A stretch of DNA of 64,000 nucleotides, taken from assembly GCA_002150815.3 (NCBI GenBank), contig NDFF03000190.1:1-64000 (forward strand), in the 5' to 3' direction. Of this stretch, positions 1 through 11,800 are shown piece after piece (positions within the stretch are counted from its first letter, which is position 1; each line of letters begins with the position of its first letter). This DNA is from Grammothele lineata (taxonomy: Eukaryota > Basidiomycota > Agaricomycetes > Polyporales > Polyporaceae). The position numbers and the translations under genes were made by a program. The notes below the pieces were generated by a model. The model was not told the origin of the DNA. It made no database searches and worked only from the letters and a program-made list of their open reading frames with translations.

Positions 1-795
1 CAGACTAGAAGCGAGAATACAGCTACACGTCTCATTAATGGAATATTGCTGCTTTTTGTAACTTCGATCCTCCGTGACTAGTACAGGATTCAGATATTGA
101 CTGTGAACGTCTCTGTTAGTACTGAGACATTGCCACAGATTCCCTAGTCCCGTCGGTTGTCCTATGTACACTGAATTCTAGTACGTCTCAGAGCATCTCA
201 TTCACTCAAAGTTCACCTATACACGCCGTAATCATAACAACTTTCGTATAACAAACAGCTCCGTTACAGACGCGCGTGCGCGCAGCATGCGTCTATGGAT
301 CCGCTCAGTTTCGACTCCGAGAAGCAGACCGGCGATATGAACGACTTCTGGCTAGTCGGGTCCGGTCCTCCCAGTAATCACGACGGTGCGTAGCTGTCTG
401 ACGTAAAGGCATACCAAGCCGACATCCTTGTCATCTAAACGTTGCCAAGATGCAGATGAGCCACACTTCGCGCCGCTCCTGGGAAGTGGCGCAAAGTCCT
501 TCGGCTCCGTCGCCACAGCCATGCCAGATCTTGCGACCATCGGTCGTGGTTGCGGCTCATAGATAACGCGGAGTACGAACGCGTATCCATTAATGCCGAT
601 CATCACGGTCTCTCTTGCTGAAACAATACTTAATTAGCGAGGGATCGTGTGGCTATCTTGTAGTGGTAGCTATCTTCTTCACCCCGTAGAGGTCGTTGGG
701 CTAGCGCTAACATTCAGCGAGGATTGAATCACACGAGCTTAGGCAGACGGATACATTAGGACGGAACGATCATCAAAGAAGCCCTACAACCAGAG
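1..795. other. Left-edge intergenic stretch
   Basis: No gene could be supported. One 84-codon minus-strand open frame (606 to 352) exists, but it lacks recognisable motifs and any spliced extension. The segment lies downstream of the minus-strand gene that ends at 796. Confidence 0.5.
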
Positions 796-1983
796 TCATG
801 AGGTTCGTAGAATCCCTATCCGAGGCTGAACGCTTCCCAAGGATGTACGCTCAACAGAAATAATGAAGAGGTCTTCGAAGTTATGAGGAAAGTGTTGACC
901 ATTCTGTCTACACGAGTCCTAGAGCGTTCAATTAGAAAGACTCTCCGAATATGCTTAAAGCACTCACAATTAAGTTTCGAACCTTTCGCGCTACGTGAAA
1001 AGCGAAGTCACCCAAGCTAGGCTGCATGACCATCCCGTCACAGTTCCGTACGACCGTTACTTGCTCTTTCATATGAGGATAGCCGGGGAACTAGATGTAA
1101 GAAACGGTGTGTTATACTACTGAAATACCGCGTTCACGTTGAGAGCACAAAATATACCATCAGAACAATTGCGACTTTCTGCTTGATGTTCCACTCGGGA
1201 AAAGCGACTCGGTCTTGATTCCAGAGCCCGCTGAAGTCTCTTCGTAAGGCTCTGCTCAAGTTGAAACCTGACGGTCCGTATTCTACCGAGTTTCCCCGCG
1301 TCTTAATTCTGCCGTACCCGTCCTTGTAGTAAATCTGTACGATCTCCTTTGACTCGGTGAGCGCAATACTTCGAGCACAAGCTGAGGGTACGTACCACCA
1401 GATTCTGCCGAGGAAGTGCACGCCTTCCAGTCTCGGCAAAGGGTCTCCTAAGATTCCCTGGGTGTGCCACTGTCGATGTCGATGGTCCCTGTAGATACGA
1501 CATTGTGTGGGAGTGAACAGTCATCCCTGGAACTTGCTCGTGCGAGATCGGCGGAAGAGCACCACCACCAGCGCTCAAAGCGCCGTCGCTGGGGATTAGA
1601 GAGGGAGCCTGAATGGTCTGTTGGCTTTCACAAGGATAGTATGAGTTGAGCTGAGAAGTGCTCGAAGGGAGAAAGTGCTCTTGTGGAAGCTGGAGAATCG
1701 CAGCATCCCACGGCGAGACAGATGGGCTAAGATTATCCCTCATATCCGTCGTGCCGAACCACTGTTGTCCTGCAGGAGTATTAACAGTCCCAGTTAATGA
1801 TCATTTCAGCAGTGCAAGGAAGACAAATGTAGGAAGCTCACCATCAGTACTCGACAACGCCTGTGAGTCGAACGGCTCCTTCATTCCTGAGTCCTCAAAC
1901 TGTGGCATGTTGGTGGGGTAGTTGATGCTGTAGTCTGCAATGTGCTGGGCTTCGAAAGCGTTGTAGTAGTCGGTAGCGTTCAT
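796..1983 (-). CDS. Orphan-family (OF) protein 1, 312 aa, five exons
   Basis: Exons read as 1983-1842, 1769-1396, 1334-1158, 1090-968 and 918-796. All junctions are GT-AG and keep frame, giving 312 residues. Function is unknown. The N-terminal half is rich in Tyr, Ser, Gln and Pro, and no signal peptide or membrane segment is obvious. The C-terminal half has the three-part signature shared with six other genes in the window. Exon 3 ends in a KQKVAIVLM segment. Exon 4 has 41 codons, starts FPGYP and ends in a VARKVRNLI helix. The last exon carries DLFIISVERTSLGSVQPRIG. The last two introns are phase 0, as in the paralogues. The ATG at 1983 is used because it opens the Asn/Tyr-rich exon and joins exon 2 in phase 1. 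Gene structure is well supported; the role is not. Confidence 0.8.
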
Positions 1984-4151
1984 GAAGAATGGGGAGGACG
2001 GTAACAGAGAAGGGTGTTGTGGGGGGCACTGCGCAGGCAAAGTTTTAAATGTTGCATGCGCGCCAAGAGAATCGCTACCCTGGTGGAGTGTGGTCAGCAC
2101 GATTGTCAAAGAGAGAGTTACTACCGGCAATGGCGAGAGCTCCAAACAGGTCCCCTTTGGGTCGACAGTTTCTGGGCATTCGACTTTCTGCTCGCTCTCT
2201 AGTATGGTCGATGCCTCTGAAAGAGCCACTCAACACCAGAAATATTCTTACTACTATACTGATTTCGTTGTTCTCGAATATGATATTAAGTGAATCCTCT
2301 GAAAAAAGAGTGTACATAAAGTAGACAACAGCCACGAGTGCAGCGCTTTGTACGGGTTCAGTAGTCCGGTATCCGATCGGCGGCGGCGCCGAGTAGCAGG
2401 GGAACAGCTCCGGCAGTTCATGTGCGCAGTCGCTCAGCGTGGCGTCTCCCTGTGCTGTATCCTGTGAATGCTCGAGGATGTCGGTCCAAGTAAACATCCG
2501 AGCATTTTATTCTTCAATGTCCCTTGCGTTCACCGATCCGCTTTTGATACCAAACCACTCACGGGGAAAGGGTGAGGGCTGTTACTAGCACTACCTCATA
2601 ACTACAAAGTACGATATATGATCATATGAAGCACGGTCATGTATATGGCGTAGCACGCGGCAGAGAAAGTGCCGAATAACCGTTACTTCGTACAGCCTGT
2701 GCCTGAAGAGTCTCAGTCGCGCATATGGAAGCCGCTCAGAAACCACTGCCTGCGCTTAAAAATGTCGCATCCGGCGGGTTTGACGCATATCTTAAACGCC
2801 AGATCATGGTTGTCGCACACTTACCCTCCAGTCTGCCATTTAAGTAATGATTCATAGATGTGTAATGTTTTGAGCCGGAAAGAGCTGATAATATAGCCAC
2901 AGGGATTTCACTTCGCTTGGTGGTGACGTCCGTAGGATACGAACAGTTTGAGGTGAACATCATACTCGTACCCCACCGACACGTTCTTACGAATTTGATC
3001 GTGAGAGGGGTGATGACGTCGATGTCATTCGGGCGGTAGCCAGCGGCAATACAGGTTCTTCGGAGAAGCACGGCGAGCTTGGGAGCGTAGCCTCGATGCC
3101 GTTACGAAGTAACGGCACGGAGATGGTATAGACAGCATAGAACACAGAAACATTGACTTCACAATAGCGACGTGTCGGATGCAAAAGTGCGAGTCAATGA
3201 GGAGCCTTCTTGGACGTGGCTTCCATGCAACAGAGATATCTGACAGCATGTGATCATGCGTGCAAGAACAGGCTCGAAGCGCCTATAGTGGCAATTAAAT
3301 CTTACATTCCGTGAATGCGATGATGACACAATCATTACCTGCTAATCCTTGCTTTATACTCATCAGTGAACATATAGTTTTTCCAGCGATGGACGCCAAG
3401 GATGTGGCTTTTGAGTTCATCATTTGTGTAATCGCGGAGACGAACATAGCACAGCATCTGCGCTTCAACGCAACTCGCGCCGAAACCGTTAACGCTGTGC
3501 GAAGCCGATTGAAACTACCGAATAACGTGCAAGCCGGTGCCTCCACGGGGAAACGGCTTTTGAGGCCGACATAACCACAAGCCCGAGGATGCCGATAGCG
3601 CCGTGTATTCACTTCAACCCGGCAGTCTGCCGTTTGCAGGTTATGACGAGAGTAATATGGTGAGACAGGAGAAGCTCGAATGCCTTCGGGAGCCGGGTGT
3701 TCTCATCCCACGATGACACCGGAGAGTAAGAAGGACCGTGTGACTATTGACTAAATTGACCGTGTCTTTGCACCCAAGACGTCAACGCCACGCACCCCAA
3801 CCGCCAAGTCTTCCATCGAGACGATCTTTGATATGTTTGCCGCCTGTCTGGATGTGCAGTGAATTAGAAGCAGTACGTTCTGCGTATCGGAAGCGACGCT
3901 ACAATTGACGTGGGAGGCAGGCGGTATATATAAATTATGCCGATGATGTACAACTACCAATGAAAAGGTACAACTGCCAGCAGAAGTAACGTGGGATGTA
4001 GATGAACAATGGGGCGTAGTTGTACGTACGTATCTTCCTCTGCATGACAAATTCAAGACGGTCGAAAACATCGGAGGCAGTCAAATATAATTCAACGCCG
4101 CTCGTGTGCGGCACGCCAGACGGCGACATAGAACGTTGCGGCCACGTGGTC
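1984..4151. other. Intergenic, about 2.2 kb
   Basis: Separates OF1 and OF2. Several frames of 60-140 codons occur on both strands, such as plus 3311-3574 and minus 3071-2736. None shows a motif, a paralogue or a convincing splice chain. The upstream region of OF1 must lie in the first few hundred bases, but no promoter element is clear. Confidence 0.5.
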
Positions 4152-5390
4152 TTAAGGCGCCGTTCGAACCCTGTAGCCTATTCGAGGCTGTAGGCTCCCG
4201 GCTGATGTGCGGTCTACTGCGAGGAGGCAGAAGTCATCGAGTTCACAGAACCCAAGAGCGGCGAGTATCTCGGCTTTACGTTGCTCCTACATGTGCCCGA
4301 GAACGAAGTCAAAAAGGGTACTCGTGGTAAGAAGCACGCTAGAACGCACCAGGAACGTGTTCATCTCGCGTGCCACGAGATAGGCCAGATGTCCCTTTGT
4401 CAGGAAGACGTTCCTCCCCTGAATCGTGCGGCTTACGTTGACCTGCCGGCTATACTTGGACGGAGGGATATCAAAGAACTGCGGTGGGGATGCTCCATGT
4501 GAGCATCCATACGATTTGGAAGAGGGAAGACCGTTCAGGAAGCTATCGACGCACCTGGAACACCAAAGACACCTTCTGCGCATGTTTCCAACCCGGGAAT
4601 GCCTCGACATAGTGGTCAAGCAGGTCTTGAGGGCTAGAACTACGGGATGCGGACAAGAGATTGTACCCTTGGTCACCATAGCTGACGCTTTGGATCTCGC
4701 GGGGCTTCCGGAACCCTCTTTCGTACGGGTATTGACGGAGTTCCTGGACGGCATCATTGGAACGATATAAGGCTATGAGGCGTATCGCGTACCTGTATAC
4801 GAAGTTCCGGCTGACGAGGACTCATGTACCCGTAGCCGGGGTACTGAGGATGTTGAAACGAGCCAGCAGAGGCTTGGGACGACGGCGTATACTGATGAGG
4901 TAAGACGCTCGGCCCCGCTTGACTCTGATGATTCCAAGCTGCGGACGTAGAAGGAGAGTCTGGAAGTATATAGCGCGCTCCTCAGTATGCACACACCAGC
5001 CGTAGAACAGCGTAGCCACAATAACTAACTTGTGTAGTTGCCCTCCGGTGTTAGCATGGTCCCAGGGTTCGCAAACATGGGGGTTGACATAGGCGCGGTG
5101 CCCGAGAAATTCATGCACATGTCGCCGAGGCCGACAGTCGTCGGCATGAAATTAGGCGCTGTGTTCTGAGGAGAAGTGTCGGGATAGCGAGGGTGGAACT
5201 GATCTCTGCCGTAACAGAATTGACTGTAGTCGCCGGGAATGCATTGCGCCACACCATTCATATAATCATCCTCGTAGTTAGCGCTACTGCCAGAGGCAGA
5301 TGCTTCTAGAAGAAGTTTGGGTCGGGTAAGCCACTTCAGCAAGAGGACGAAGAAGTACCCACGATCCTGAGTAGGCGGACGAGAAGACAT
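4152..5390 (-). CDS. Orphan-family (OF) protein 2, 300 aa, six exons
   Basis: Exons 5390-5363, 5305-5030, 4938-4793, 4743-4555, 4478-4350 and 4286-4152 join in frame to 300 residues. The first exon is only 28 nt. The N-terminal half is Pro, Ser, Gln and Tyr rich (for example QYPGYGYMSPRQPE). The C-terminal half follows the family plan. One exon ends QKVSLVFQ. The next has 43 codons with YSRQVNVSRT and ends AYLVAREMNTFL. The last exon contains FCELDDFCLLAVDRTSAG then SLQPRIG. The terminal introns are phase 0, exactly as in the other members. Function is unknown; neither an enzymatic motif nor a targeting signal is visible. It lies on the same strand as OF1, about 2.2 kb upstream of it, so a local duplication is possible, although the N-terminal halves are no longer alike. 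Confidence 0.8.
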
Positions 5391-7243
5391 TCTGGTAGAA
5401 GCTCGCTCACCGATGCTTTTGCAGAGGACACACGACATACGCTTTATATACTCAGTACTGGCACGTAGCAAATCGCAAGTTCCAGCCCACGGATTCATAA
5501 CTCAGGCATTGCGGCGACCGTCCAGCCTACAACACGCTGATGCGCTGCCAGCTCCACAGCAGTCAGCAGCAACATGATCGTCTACAACAAGCTCAGGCCC
5601 GAACGGCAGAAGCCCAGGACGGTAACGCCCAGAAGGAGCACCATGAAGCGGCCAAACGACGCACCTTCGCAATTTCGAAGGACAAATGTGGTTCTGATCG
5701 GCGACGCCGCCACCGCCAGGGAGTCTCAGCTGACCAGCGCATGACTTCCACGACGTTCAACAGCAGGCGTACCTGTTGCTTTGTATCCAGGGCCAAGCAA
5801 GAAACTTACCTCACGCTAGCCTGAGGTCGTAATAGTGATTCACGTTGGTGCAAAGAAACGCTTGCTAGTCTCTGCCGACAATTCGGCATAGAACCAAACC
5901 GACGCCATAGGCCCGCAAAGAGGGTGACAGCGCGCCAAGTGATAACATGCACCAGCTCCGGTCACACGTGGCGCGTTCATTCCCGGAAGGGCCGCCCATC
6001 GCAGTATCATGACAAGAACGCCGTCGCGCCTCTTCCGCGCGCGATCCGCGCGCGCACAGCGCGGTACTCGCGCGTCCGGCGTATAGTTGCGCACCGCCGC
6101 ATCTCGCCTACCGTAGGAAGCAGGGTATATCAGTCTTAGCGCACGATGAAGCACTTCCGACTAGCGGTGAACGACACATTGGCACACTCTGGGATCATGA
6201 GGCCATGCGGTGAGGGCGCAGTGTATCGGGCGTGTGAGTCATCTTGAGCATCTGTATCTTGCCCTTGAGGTCATAGTCGTGAGACTAGATCACGCTGCGC
6301 GCACTCAAAATAGGCAGATAATCCATTGACGGCGAATCCGACCAGTCGGTCGAAACGGGGCAAACGTCCACGGCGTACATGAGATATGAGACGCCAACTG
6401 AGGCAAGGTAGGCAGAACTACACACAACGACGTGTCGTCCGGTCTATACCATTGATGTAGCCTGATCCAAGCTCTCACTCCGGGCACCAAAACGGCACTC
6501 GAAGTGCGAACAACGTCACGCAGCCGAGACTTGGAACAACACGAGCGTCTGAACACCCGTCTTGCACCTAGCGTGTGCTTATTCTAGCAAGGACCCGGAC
6601 ATACCGAACACGTTTCCCATCCTCCAACGACCTGCGTTGGTACAGGGGCGCGGAACAAGACTTCGGAAGACGGCGGGATGGCGGCTCTGCCGCCTGACTT
6701 GAATACGACTTGCTGGGAGGCTCTAGCAGAAGGGGAAGAGTTCCCTCTCTTCTCCCCCCCTTTATAGGACCCTACGCGTGAAGAGAAGTGCAGCAGTGAG
6801 GAAACCGTGTGGTGTCGGCGAGATGATGGTGGCTCGGGGTCAAGAGGCAACGACTCCTCCGCATGCCAACAGCTTGCCGAATCAAACTCCGCAGTATCAT
6901 ACCGGTAATTTCCGGATTATATCGGTCACAACTGGGAACGTACGCACCTGCAGGCTACTTCGTGGAGGAGTGGGAAATTCTTATCTACTGAGGAGTTTCG
7001 AGGCCGCGCCGCTCCTAGAATTAAATCGTAGATAACGCGAGCGTTCACATCATCGTTGGCACCAGGGACGTTCATGACTCAACCCTCGCCTTGGTCGGCC
7101 CGCTTGAGCGGGCCGGTACGGGCCGGTCCCCGCTAGTGACCTCATTGAAGTGGCTTGCACGAGGAGTCCACTCAGACTGCCACCACATTCCTCTCTACAT
7201 CATCCTACAACCGCCATCGAATCAGTACATCATCTATAACCTC
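5391..7243. other. Intergenic, GC-rich in part
   Basis: Between OF2 and the PEBP gene. The 5.95-6.10 kb part is rich in CpG and alternating CG steps, and gives open frames on both strands that look compositional. A short inverted repeat sits at 7096-7115. No gene could be supported. Confidence 0.5.
7096..7115. repeat. 20-bp inverted repeat upstream of the PEBP gene
   Basis: Nine-base arms (CGGCCCGCT and its complement) are separated by TG. It lies about 130 bp before the PEBP start codon, so it could be a protein-binding palindrome or a short hairpin in the 5' leader. A similar but weaker repeat (GCCCGC-CTAA-GCGGGC) occurs at 45201-45216. Confidence 0.4.
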
Positions 7244-8007
7244 ATGTCTGCCTCTCCGCTCAGCGCGATCGTTGCTGCACTGGAGAAGGAGAAGATCATC
7301 CCTGATGTTCTTCCCGCCGAACCGGTGTTCGCGCCGTCTGTACTGTTCTCCATCGTCTATGCGAACGGTGCTGAGGTGAATCTCGGCAACGAGATGACCG
7401 TAGAGGAAACCCAGGATGAGCCCGAAATCCGTCTGGCGGCGCTGAATGGCCCCTGGGATGACGCCCCGGCTACGGAGGCGTCGTACACGCTCGCGATGCT
7501 TGACCCGGACGCCCCCTACCGTACCGATGCCATCTATCGCTCCTTCAGGCACTGGGTGGTGAGTTTACCGTATGGATGAGAAAGTGTCGAGCGCGGCGGT
7601 AACAGGGCCTGCGTGTCGCGGGATGTCGCAGATCACAGGCCTGAAGTCTCCCCCTCTCACATCCAACGCAATGGAAGCTCTGAACGCGCTCAAAACGCAT
7701 CCCGCGACAACGCCCTATCGCCCTCCAGGGCCCCGCCCAAAGTCCGGTGTGCACAGATATAGTAAGCTTTGTACTCCACTCCCTGGAAGTGGTTGCGGGA
7801 GCTGAACAGAGTGCAGCCTTCCTCCTCTTCCAAGAGCCTTCCAGCGCAGAGCCTTTCACAGTGCCGCAAGGAGAAGAGGAGCACGGAGCGGCGTTGGAGG
7901 AGCGACGTAGCTGGGACCCAATCAAATTCGCCGAGAAGCACGGCTTGAAGCTTGTCGGCGCCAACTACTTCCTCGTGCACTCTGCGGAAGTAGATCCTGC
8001 CGCATAG
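7244..8007 (+). CDS. Phosphatidylethanolamine-binding protein (PEBP) family protein, 211 aa
   Basis: Exons 7244-7558, 7632-7761 and 7817-8007 give 211 residues. The two hallmarks of the PEBP fold are present. The DPDAP anion-site segment (about residues 87-91) is followed by FRHWV, and the GVHRY strand (about 144-148) runs across the second intron into TFLLFQE. PEBP proteins bind phospholipid head groups or small anions; fungal members are related to carboxypeptidase Y inhibitor TFS1 and to mitochondrial and cytosolic PEBPs. No signal peptide is visible, so cytosolic location is inferred. The ATG at 7244 gives the usual start just before an amphipathic N-terminal helix. The second intron uses the later of two nearby AG acceptors (7815-7816), because only that one keeps the HRYTF junction in frame. 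The exact physiological role cannot be told from sequence. Confidence 0.9.
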
Positions 8008-8829
8008 GTATCCGATGTCAGAACGTCAGGTCCCTTCGCTGTACTGTACGATAGTTTGGAACGAATTAATTTGCTGTTTCTCGCTACCATACTGGTGCTT
8101 TGACTCCCACCACGCCGACACACCTCCCACGGACAGGGCGTTCTATTCATGGAATGCGAGGGCGCTACCTAAGGCACGAGTCTACCGTACCTCCTTCGCA
8201 AAGTCACACAGACACGTCGCGCATGCTGCCCGCATGTGCGCGTCCATCTGCCGCACACCCGCACCCCTTCGGCACGCAAACGCAGATCCAGCAAAGCATC
8301 TTATATTCGGTCGACGAACACAAAACACTATGCTACGTTTCTGATGGGACAAACAAAATGAACAAAGCGTAGCAGCGAATCGGTGCAAGAAGTAACGTCG
8401 AGCATCGAATAGCATCAAGAAATACGTGTCACGAGATACGGACGAGATAGCAGGGGGCATACGAGACAGATATTTGCATAGCATAGGAGACCGTAGAGAC
8501 GATGAGTAGGCACACCGTTCCTCCATGCCCGTCGTAAGAACGGACGAACGGAGACGATGGAAGGCCGTCTGCAACTTGTCCGAACAGACAGCGGACACGA
8601 ATGCGCCGGGTGTTGTGGATTGGGTTTAGGAGACGGTTATGTGGGGATGTGGCGGAGATTATGGCAGTAAATGGGCAGACGTCATGCCGCGGGGACGGGG
8701 ACACGAGCGGGCGTGGGGCGGCCTCGGGGACGGGGCCGATTGATACGAAGCGTCTCCGATGGACTACAGGGACGTGAAGGGCAAATCAGCACTAGGATTT
8801 CCTAGTCTGGAATAATATGGAAGGTGGAC
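8008..8829. other. Convergent intergenic region
   Basis: Shared 3' flank of the PEBP gene (plus) and the large minus-strand gene. Short frames occur on both strands without motifs. It probably holds the two 3' untranslated regions and terminators. No extra gene is seen. Confidence 0.5.
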
Positions 8830-11800
8830 TTACGTAGGGATGATCGCCGAAACGTTCTCCTTGCAGTCCTGCGCGCTGGACTTCCCCGTACTGCGCTTCG
8901 ACCACCCAAGGGCGGCGCGGCGGGTGCTTGACGTGACGCGGGGGCGGGCGGGGAGACCCATGCCGTTCTTGCCCTGCTTCGGGCCAATCGTGGACTTGTC
9001 AATCTCGACATTGAATGGCGTGAACGGCTTAATATCACCCAGCACGGGCGGCGGTGTCGGCATCGCCTGTACGTTCGCTGTGCGCGGAACCTCACGAAGG
9101 ACGGCGTGGTCACGGGCAGGCGGGGCAAACGGCTTGCTCGTCGTGGTGTCCGTGAAGACCTGGATAGGCGATACGCGCAGTGGCTTCTCGGGCGACATGT
9201 TTGAGCGGACACTGCGGAGCGGGTAAGGCGAGGCGCGGGATGACGTCCGCGAGCGCACGCGGTGCGGGCGGAGCTCAGAAGGTAAGGGACCGTAGTTCTT
9301 CTGGGAATACTCCAACATCGCCTGCATTGCGACTGGCTCACGTGGAGGGGAGAACGCTGCAAGCGCATGGTCAGCATCGTGTCAAGGGGCAGGACTAGGC
9401 ACAGGGACTTACACTGAAGGGCGTAGAGCGAAAAGGGCGTGTCGAGCCACACACGTTTACTCTCGTCCACCGTGACCTGAGCCTCGTTGCGGAGCGCATA
9501 GTACTGACGCAGGGTCGTGATGCCGTTCTCTTCGTCCCAGCTTTGGCTGTAAACAGAGTCGCGATCGCTCTCGACGACGTAGACGGAATCGTGGATCGTA
9601 GAACCTGCAACAGCCTTCGCACTCTGGGGCGTGGGGTGGGACGTCGACGTGGCGGGGGAGCTCGCACCGACAGATCCTTCTTCCTGGATGGTCTCGTAAA
9701 CGGAGGAGCGAGACATCCGCGCTTGGTCGATTCGGCGACGATGGCCGGCGCCCCTAGCACGGGCCCGCGAACGAGCTCTCGCGATGCCGCTGCTAGGGTG
9801 CGTCGTGTTGGCGAGAAGAGCGCTGAGATGGCCGATGTCAATGCTGGATTGTGAGCCACCGGAGACCGAGGACCCATCAGAGTTGGAGAGGGGAGGCGTG
9901 TCTGCGCCGGAGGAAGCCGAAGTGCAAGTGCTCGAGCGCGACCGGCCGGCAGGTGAAGGCTTGCTGAAGACTGAGTTCTCCCGCACTACGGGTGCTGTCA
10001 GTCGGTCACGACAGGGACAAAAAGATCGAAGCACTCACGAGAGGCTAGGACGTCCTCGCCGTGGGCCATCAGGGCACTGTCTTCCAAGCTCTGCCGCTCT
10101 AGGAGCCCTTGACGCGCTTTGATCATGCGCTCACCGCCGAACTGGAACGACGATGTGGAGGCGATGGAGGGCTGGGCCAGGAGGCGCGGTTCCTTAGGAG
10201 ATTCTCTTGCCGGAGGCTCGGCGTCAAACTGTAACACGCGGCCAGGGAGGGCGGCCTGCCGTTTCTCTAAGTTCTTCTCCACACGGACACAGGGCGAGGA
10301 GTCCACCAGGGAGCTAACGGAGCGCCGGCGAACATGGCCGCCCCCAAGCATCTGCGTAAACTTCAAGTCAGGGATGCGGCCTCGAGTAAAAAGGGCTAAA
10401 GAACGCACCGTAATCATTGTGTCGTCCTCCTTGACTGGACTGTGCATGCTCATCTCGCTCATGATCGACACTGGTCTGAACCGTTGACCCATCTGGAAGC
10501 GACCATTCTGCACGTACGACGGGTCGAAGCCGAAGACCGACTCTGACGAAACCGAGTTACGCTTGCCCGTCCGGTCGAAGATCGAGTCATCATCGAGCGC
10601 AGCGGACGTGTAGCGCGTGTAGCGGTCCTCATCCATGATTGAGTCCCAAGAAGTCCTGTTCACTTCCTCCGGCTCGCTGTACGCGCTCTCGGGCGAGGCG
10701 GCGATGGCAGCGAGGGGCGCGCCGCGCGCGTTGTCGAACATCTTGTCACCAAGACCTGGACGCGCGGCGGGCCGCTCCGAAATGTCGCTCATGATCGAGT
10801 CGCGGGAGAAGTCGCGGGCGTGCGAACCCCACGGAGGGCGCGAGGCGCCGCCCTGGCCGTGCATGGCGTACGAGAGCGCGACGGAGCTCGCACTCGTGTT
10901 GGAGTCGTCCCTGTGGTGGCGGTAAATGCTCGAGTCGTTCCTGCGGAAGCTGCGGTTGTACAGGCTGATTGGCGGCCCAGTGTTGGACGCGACGGACATG
11001 GCGGATGGTCCACGGCGATGACGGCGGTAAGGATGCATGGTCTGCGACGGCTGGAAGTAGAAGCTAGACGCATCGCTGTCGACGCGGCGGCGCGGCTTGT
11101 TCCGGATGAATGAGAACGTGTCATCGACTGAAGTTGACATGGAGATCGAGATGTCATCCATAGACGGGGGCCGGCTGGGACCGTCCTGCGCGTACCCGAA
11201 CGGGTCCCGCGCGCCATCATTGAGTGCGGCACCGTACGAGGAGACAGAAGCGATGCTAAAGAGCGACATGTCGCGTCCATGCGCCGGGTGAAAGACGGGG
11301 TTCGTGGGGCGCGAGTACACCGCGTTGGCGGGCGGGTAGAACGCAGGGCGGTTGGGGCCGAACTCGAATCCGCGCCGCACCTCCTCGAAAGATTCGAAAC
11401 CCGTGAAGCTGACGGCAGACTCGGAGCGTGAGTGGCCCATCGTGCCGGCAGTGTCATCAAAATGGACGGAAACTTGGGCCTTGTGCTTCCCCTCGCTCTT
11501 CTCGGTCGGCTCGCCCGGGAGGACGTCAGCAGCCTTGGCAAGAATGGACTTGAGCACCGAGCTGTCCTCCTCAATGAGCGAGCTGTGCGAGTGAGATCGG
11601 GAGTGCGACACCGGGGGAATGATGTCCGACAGCGTGAGGTGTTGAACGAGGTCCGAGTCCGTCGTCGAGTCCTGCGCGGGGCCCGGCTTGCCGCCGAACT
11701 TGAAGTCCGTGTTGAGCCGCCCGTCGGAACGCTTCGAGCGCATGGTCGACGTCGAGCTGCCCAAGCCGGGGTACACGCGGCACTCGTCCTCGAGCTCGCG

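Noticed and set aside
1303..1743. 146-codon minus-strand frame taken as one protein
   Set aside because: The downstream part is out of frame with the conserved module; the intron at 1395-1335 moves translation to another frame, so the unspliced reading is not used.
5840..6154. Arg-rich frames on both strands in a CpG-rich tract
   Set aside because: Both strands are open at once and composition explains it; no start context or similarity.
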